Source: JBGTLA01 sp041744375
GTDB lineage: Bacteria; Actinomycetota; Acidimicrobiia; Spongiisociales; ZC4RG35
Length of the DNA: 9,043 bases
NCBI GenBank assembly: GCA_041744375.1
Contig: JBGTLA010000093.1
Location: 1-9,043, forward strand
Direction: 5' to 3'
Under the pieces are notes generated by a model, which saw only the letters and a program-made list of their open reading frames with translations, searched no databases and was not told the origin of the DNA. The translations under genes were made by a program, and so were the position numbers. Each line of letters opens with the position of its first letter. Position 1 is the first letter of the stretch. Shown here piece by piece: positions 5,374-9,043 of the stretch.

Positions 5374-8202
5374 ATGCCATCCCAGCCCCCCCGATTCGTC
5401 GATCGCCATATCGGGCTCAGTCCCGCCGATGTGGCTGCCATGCTCGAGACTCTGGCTGTGGAGAGCATCGACCAACTGGTCGACGAGGCCGTACCTGCCA
5501 CCATCCTGGCGCGTCGCCATCTCGACCTTCCGGACCCTCTCGACGAACGGGAGGCATTGGCGGTGCTGGCGGAGCTGGCCGGTCGCAACCGGCGCATGGT
5601 GTCGCTCATCGGCCTGGGTTATCACGGCACCATCACCCCTCCCGTGATACTGCGCAACGTCTTGGAGTCGCCCGCCTGGTACACCGCCTACACCCCATAT
5701 CAGGCCGAGATCTCCCAGGGTCGCCTCGAAGCCCTCCTCAACTTCCAGACCATGGTGTCTGACTTGACCGGGCTGGCCATCGCCAATGCCTCCCTGTTGG
5801 ACGAGGGGACGGCGGCGGCGGAAGCCATGGCGATGTGCCCCCGTCTCACCCGCCGCAATGGCCCCTTCCTGGTCGATGACGACGTCCACCCCCAGACCAT
5901 CGCCGTCGTCTCCACACGCGCCGAGGCACTGGGAATCCCGCTGGAAGTGGTCGACCTCGCGTCATCCCCCGCCCTGGAAGATGTCGTGGGAGTGCTGATG
6001 CAGTATCCCGGTTCGAGTGGTCGGCTCGGTGACCTGGCCGCGGTGGCGGAAGCGGTCCATGAGGCCGGAGGGTTGGTGGTCGCCGCCACCGACCTGTTGG
6101 CATCGGTGCTGCTGGAGCCGGTGGGGGCGTTGGGAGCCGACATCGCGGTCGGATCCGCCCAGCGTTTCGGGGTACCGATGGGCTTCGGCGGTCCCCATGC
6201 CGGTTTCATCGCCGTCGGGGAGGCCCACGTCCGCTCGTTGCCCGGGAGACTGGTGGGCGTGTCGGCCGACCAGGCGGGTCGCACCGGGCTTCGCCTCACC
6301 CTCCAGACTCGCGAGCAGCACATACGACGTCAGAAGGCGACTTCGAACGTGTGCACCGCTCAGGTGTTGCTGGCGGTGGTGGCCGGTCTGTACGCCATGT
6401 GGCACGGTCCCGACGGACTGGGCCACGTTGCCTCCCGGGTAGCCGACCAGACGGCTCGGCTGGCCGGGAGCCTTTCGGGGATCGAGGGCGTGACGGTTGC
6501 CAACGACACGTTCTTCGACACCCTCACCGTTCGCTGTGAGGCCGACTCCGTGATGGCCGCCACACTCGAGGCCGGCATCAACTTGCGCCGGGTCGATGGA
6601 GCCACGCTCGGCATCACTCTCGACGAGACCACCACTGAGGCAACACTCGTCGAGCTGACGGAGTGCTTCGGTGGTGGCACTCCGGTGGAGCCGCCCGGTG
6701 GTCGACTCGGTGTGCCCGAGCGGTTGCGCCGTCAGGCTCCGCTGTTGGAGCACCCTGTTTTCTCCCGGTACCAAACAGAGCACGAAATGTTGCGCTATCT
6801 GCGCCGCTTGGCGGATCGCGATCTCGCTCTCGATCGAACGATGATTCCCCTCGGCTCGTGCACCATGAAGCTGAACGCCACCACGGAGATGGTTCCGATG
6901 ACATGGCCGCAGTTCACCGACATACATCCGTTCGTCCCGCTCGACCAGGCCGAGGGATATCTGGAGATGATCGGTCAGCTCGAGGCCTACCTGGTCGAGC
7001 TGACCGGATACGACGTCGTGTCCCTCCAGCCCAACGCCGGTTCGCAGGGAGAGCTGGCCGGCCTCATGGCCATTCGGGCCTATCACCGCAGCCGGGGTGA
7101 TGAGCAGAGGAAGGTGTGTCTCATTCCCGAGTCGGCCCATGGCACCAACGCCGCCTCGGCGGTGATGGCAGGTATGGAAGTGGTGGTGGTTGCCACCGAC
7201 GCCCACGGCGATATCGATTTGGTCGATCTGGAGGCCCGGGCCGAGCAGAACCGTGACCGACTGGCAGCCGCCATGGTCACCTATCCGTCGACTCATGGAG
7301 TGTTCGAAGCGGGAATCACCGATCTGTGTGAGGTGATCCACCGATATGGGGGCCAGGTCTATGTCGACGGAGCCAACCTCAACGCGCTCGTCGGACTCGC
7401 TCGCCCGGGTGATTTCGGCGCCGATGTCGGTCACCTGAATCTGCACAAGACTTTCACGATTCCCCACGGCGGTGGCGGACCCGGGGTGGGTCCGCTGGGA
7501 GCGAGAGCTCACCTGGCTCCGTTCCTTCCCAACCACCCCCTCGTGGCCGAGGCAGGCCCACCGAGTGGTATCGGGCCGGTCTCGGCGGCACCGTGGGGAT
7601 CGGCCGGCATCTTGCCGATCCCGTGGGTGTACATTCGCCTCATGGGGGCCGATGGCCTCAAGGCGGCGACAGAGGCGGCCATCCTTTCGGCCAACTACCT
7701 GGCGTCACGGCTCTCGGAGCACTACGACATCCTCTACACGGGAGAACGAGGACGGGTGGCACACGAATGCATCGTCGACCTGCGCCCTTTGCAGCGGACT
7801 ACCGGCGTGGATGCCGAGGACGTCGCCAAGCGCTTGGCCGACTACGGGTTCCATGCGCCCACCCTCTCGTTCCCGGTGGCCGGGACCCTGATGGTCGAAC
7901 CGACTGAATCGGAGTCGTTGGTGGAGTTGGACCGGTTCGTTCGGGCGATGGTGTCGATCCGCCACGAGATCGAGCGGGTGGCACGGGGAGAGTGGCCGGT
8001 CGACGACAACCCGCTGGTCGGCGCCCCCCACCCTGCGGCCGACGTCATCGGTGACTGGGATCGGGCCTATCCCGCCTGGATCGCAGCGTTTCCGCTGCCC
8101 GAGATCGAACAAGACAAGTACTGGCCCCCGGTCGGCCGGATCGACGCCGCCGCCGGAGACCGTAATCTCATGTGTGCGTGCCCTCCGATGACCGAGATTT
8201 GA
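5374..8202 (+). CDS. gcvP: Glycine dehydrogenase (decarboxylating), P-protein of the glycine cleavage system
   Basis: A 942-residue cytoplasmic PLP enzyme, the undivided form of P-protein rather than the split GcvPA/GcvPB type. It decarboxylates glycine and passes the aminomethyl group to the lipoyl arm of H-protein. The start FVDRHIGLSPADVAAML is typical. The first half holds the non-catalytic aminotransferase-like domain (LIGLGYHGTITPPVI, WYTAYTPYQAEISQGRLEAL). The second half begins near residue 485 with PLGSCTMKLNATTEM. It carries PNAGSQGELAG, ESAHGTNAASA, VDGANLNALVG, the PLP-binding lysine K692 in LNLHKTFTIPHGGGGPG, and APWGSAGILPI. The C-terminus MCACPP is also typical. Length is normal and no frame break is seen. 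It follows a glycine riboswitch directly. Neither gcvT nor gcvH is adjacent, so the partner proteins must be encoded elsewhere. No terminator is evident after the stop. Confidence 0.97.
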   Translation: MPSQPPRFVDRHIGLSPADVAAMLETLAVESIDQLVDEAVPATILARRHLDLPDPLDEREALAVLAELAGRNRRMVSLIGLGYHGTITPPVILRNVLESPAWYTAYTPYQAEISQGRLEALLNFQTMVSDLTGLAIANASLLDEGTAAAEAMAMCPRLTRRNGPFLVDDDVHPQTIAVVSTRAEALGIPLEVVDLASSPALEDVVGVLMQYPGSSGRLGDLAAVAEAVHEAGGLVVAATDLLASVLLEPVGALGADIAVGSAQRFGVPMGFGGPHAGFIAVGEAHVRSLPGRLVGVSADQAGRTGLRLTLQTREQHIRRQKATSNVCTAQVLLAVVAGLYAMWHGPDGLGHVASRVADQTARLAGSLSGIEGVTVANDTFFDTLTVRCEADSVMAATLEAGINLRRVDGATLGITLDETTTEATLVELTECFGGGTPVEPPGGRLGVPERLRRQAPLLEHPVFSRYQTEHEMLRYLRRLADRDLALDRTMIPLGSCTMKLNATTEMVPMTWPQFTDIHPFVPLDQAEGYLEMIGQLEAYLVELTGYDVVSLQPNAGSQGELAGLMAIRAYHRSRGDEQRKVCLIPESAHGTNAASAVMAGMEVVVVATDAHGDIDLVDLEARAEQNRDRLAAAMVTYPSTHGVFEAGITDLCEVIHRYGGQVYVDGANLNALVGLARPGDFGADVGHLNLHKTFTIPHGGGGPGVGPLGARAHLAPFLPNHPLVAEAGPPSGIGPVSAAPWGSAGILPIPWVYIRLMGADGLKAATEAAILSANYLASRLSEHYDILYTGERGRVAHECIVDLRPLQRTTGVDAEDVAKRLADYGFHAPTLSFPVAGTLMVEPTESESLVELDRFVRAMVSIRHEIERVARGEWPVDDNPLVGAPHPAADVIGDWDRAYPAWIAAFPLPEIEQDKYWPPVGRIDAAAGDRNLMCACPPMTEI

Positions 8203-8313
8203 CGAGCCGGAATCATGCGACAAGGGGTTGAGTCGGGTCTTGACGTGTCCGATGAATACTGGGAACGTTCGAGCGTCTTTTCGTCGCCGTGAGAGCGGGG
8301 GGTCAGAGAGAGG

Positions 8314-8342
8314 CACGGGCAAAAGACACACGGGCATGCCCG
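8314..8342. repeat. Direct repeat and 12-bp palindrome upstream of the 3' gene
   Basis: CACGGGC occurs at 8314-8320 and 8329-8335 (15-base shift). CGGGCATGCCCG at 8331-8342 is a perfect 12-bp palindrome ending about 10 bases before the Shine-Dalgarno of the next gene. It could be an operator or a weak hairpin in the mRNA leader. No U-tract follows, so it is not an intrinsic terminator for gcvP. Confidence 0.35.
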
Positions 8343-8361
8343 GTAGGAGAAAGAGGTCTGG

Positions 8362-9043
8362 TTGCGGTTCAAAGGCCAGATACGGTTCGACGACACCAAT
8401 TCCGCCGATCTCGATGCGACCGTCGAGGTCGACGACACCCACGTCCATTTGAACTCGGGTGACGAGAGTCTCGGCAGTTGGTGCCTGGCCGACGTGCTCG
8501 CCGAGAGGTTGGTCGCCAACCAGTTCTCGTTGGATCTCGGCGGCGAGTCTATCGTTTTCCTGGCCGACGACCAGGTCAACTTCGCCTACGGAGCGGTTCA
8601 GGCCATGGCGGAGGGATGGGCCCGCTACCAATCCATGAACGTGTTGATGCGTCGGAGGGCGGTGGCCGCCGCCAGACGACGCAACGAGCCTTCCCGCCTC
8701 GATGAGGCGCGCAAGGCCTTCGTCGTGGCTCGCCAGGCTTTGCTCGACTCGGAGGTCCTCGCCCCACAAGCGCCACCACCCACAGAGTCTCCGCCCGCAG
8801 AATCCAACGCTGCTGTAACGTCCCCCAGCGAGGAAGCGTCGGCTCCCACGACCGACACGGCGGCCGTCCCCTCGTTCTGGGAAAGGGTGACCCAGGCCGA
8901 AGCTGCGGCCCCCGAGGCCGCTGCATCCATCCCCCCACAGGTGCCCGCCGCCGAAGACGAGACGGAGGTGACTGCAGAAACCGACGTGGCCGCTTCCGCC
9001 GACCAGGGCGCACCCACCACCCGTCGCCAGGCCCGGCTGCGTC
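8362..9043 (+). CDS. Unrecognised protein with folded N-terminus and Pro/Ala/Glu-rich tail, 3'-truncated
   Basis: This open frame has no stop before the right edge, giving 227 residues of an unfinished protein. An in-frame TAG at 8344 limits the start. TTG at 8362 is the only initiator before residue 30, and AAGAGG (8351-8356) lies 5 bases upstream as a Shine-Dalgarno. Residues 1-75 alternate hydrophobic and charged residues as in beta strands (MRFKGQIRFDD, LGSWCLADVLAERL, FSLDLGGESIVFLADD). Residues 76-130 are probably helical and include a basic stretch (MRRRAVAAARRRN). From about 134 the chain is Pro-, Ala-, Glu- and Thr-rich low complexity, probably disordered, with one SFWERV island (171-176). 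No signal peptide or membrane segment is seen in the visible part. I do not recognise the family. GC-biased codon positions and the absence of stops support real coding. It lies 159 bases after gcvP on the same strand; shared transcription is possible but not shown. Confidence 0.75.
   Translation, partial: MRFKGQIRFDDTNSADLDATVEVDDTHVHLNSGDESLGSWCLADVLAERLVANQFSLDLGGESIVFLADDQVNFAYGAVQAMAEGWARYQSMNVLMRRRAVAAARRRNEPSRLDEARKAFVVARQALLDSEVLAPQAPPPTESPPAESNAAVTSPSEEASAPTTDTAAVPSFWERVTQAEAAAPEAAASIPPQVPAAEDETEVTAETDVAASADQGAPTTRRQARLR

Noticed and set aside
5962..7536. Long minus-strand open frame (524 codons) inside gcvP
   Set aside because: It is the antisense shadow of a clear gcvP gene in GC-rich DNA; its translation is His/Gln-rich and shows no family motif.
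8262..8285. ECF-sigma-like promoter (GGAAC and CGTC) before the 3' gene
   Set aside because: The spacer is 15 bases, and such short motifs are common by chance in GC-rich DNA. The nearby TTGACG at 8240-8245 also lacks a properly spaced -10 element.
8215..8292. 25-codon plus-strand open frame after gcvP (ATG 8215 to TGA 8290)
   Set aside because: It has no convincing Shine-Dalgarno and only moderate third-position GC bias. It could be a leader peptide, but nothing beyond length supports it.
7705..8769. Minus-strand open frame (354 codons) across the end of gcvP and the 3' gene
   Set aside because: It is antisense to gcvP and to the frame at 8362, with shadow-like composition and no recognised domain.

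Overview
The window is about 9 kb of GC-rich, gene-dense chromosomal DNA. It has short intergenic gaps, frequent GTG/TTG starts and strongly GC-biased third codon positions. The gene families and codon use suggest an actinobacterium, possibly Acidimicrobiia-like; that placement is inferred from style and not from a marker gene. I see no insertion sequence, CRISPR array, tRNA, rRNA or phage gene. It reads as a housekeeping and accessory metabolic region.

Layout from left to right. (1) Positions 2-1075, plus strand: the 5'-truncated end of a winged-helix DNA-binding protein of the HTH_42 (AlkZ/YcaQ-like) superfamily. (2) Positions 2641-1092, minus strand: a two-gene operon encoding a PNPOx-like FMN-binding split-barrel protein and an EamA/DMT-family transporter, joined by an overlapping stop/start. 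(3) Positions 2741-4033, plus strand: a MocR-type regulator (GntR helix-turn-helix fused to a PLP-dependent aminotransferase fold), transcribed divergently from the operon. A repeat-rich, AT-rich promoter lies between them. (4) Positions 5017-4034, minus strand: gpsA, NAD(P)+ glycerol-3-phosphate dehydrogenase. It meets the MocR gene tail to tail with no gap. (5) Positions 5018-5373: a complex regulatory intergenic region. It holds a GC-rich hairpin followed by a U-tract on the gpsA side, a 15-bp palindrome, and a well-formed single-aptamer glycine riboswitch. (6) Positions 5374-8202, plus strand: full-length gcvP, the glycine decarboxylase P-protein. (7) Positions 8362 to the right edge, plus strand: the start of an unrecognised protein with a short folded N-terminal region and a long Pro/Ala/Glu-rich tail. 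It begins at a TTG codon and runs off the window.

Two regulatory units stand out. Glycine probably controls gcvP through the riboswitch, and the arrangement around the ribosome-binding site suggests control of translation. The MocR regulator probably senses PLP or a PLP adduct and controls itself and the divergent flavoprotein/transporter pair, which makes a candidate vitamin-B6- or amine-related module. I found no clearly undescribed system. The most useful leads are the 5' structure of gpsA, the MocR operator repeats, the unusual active-site tripeptide in the HTH_42 protein, and the unrecognised 3' gene.
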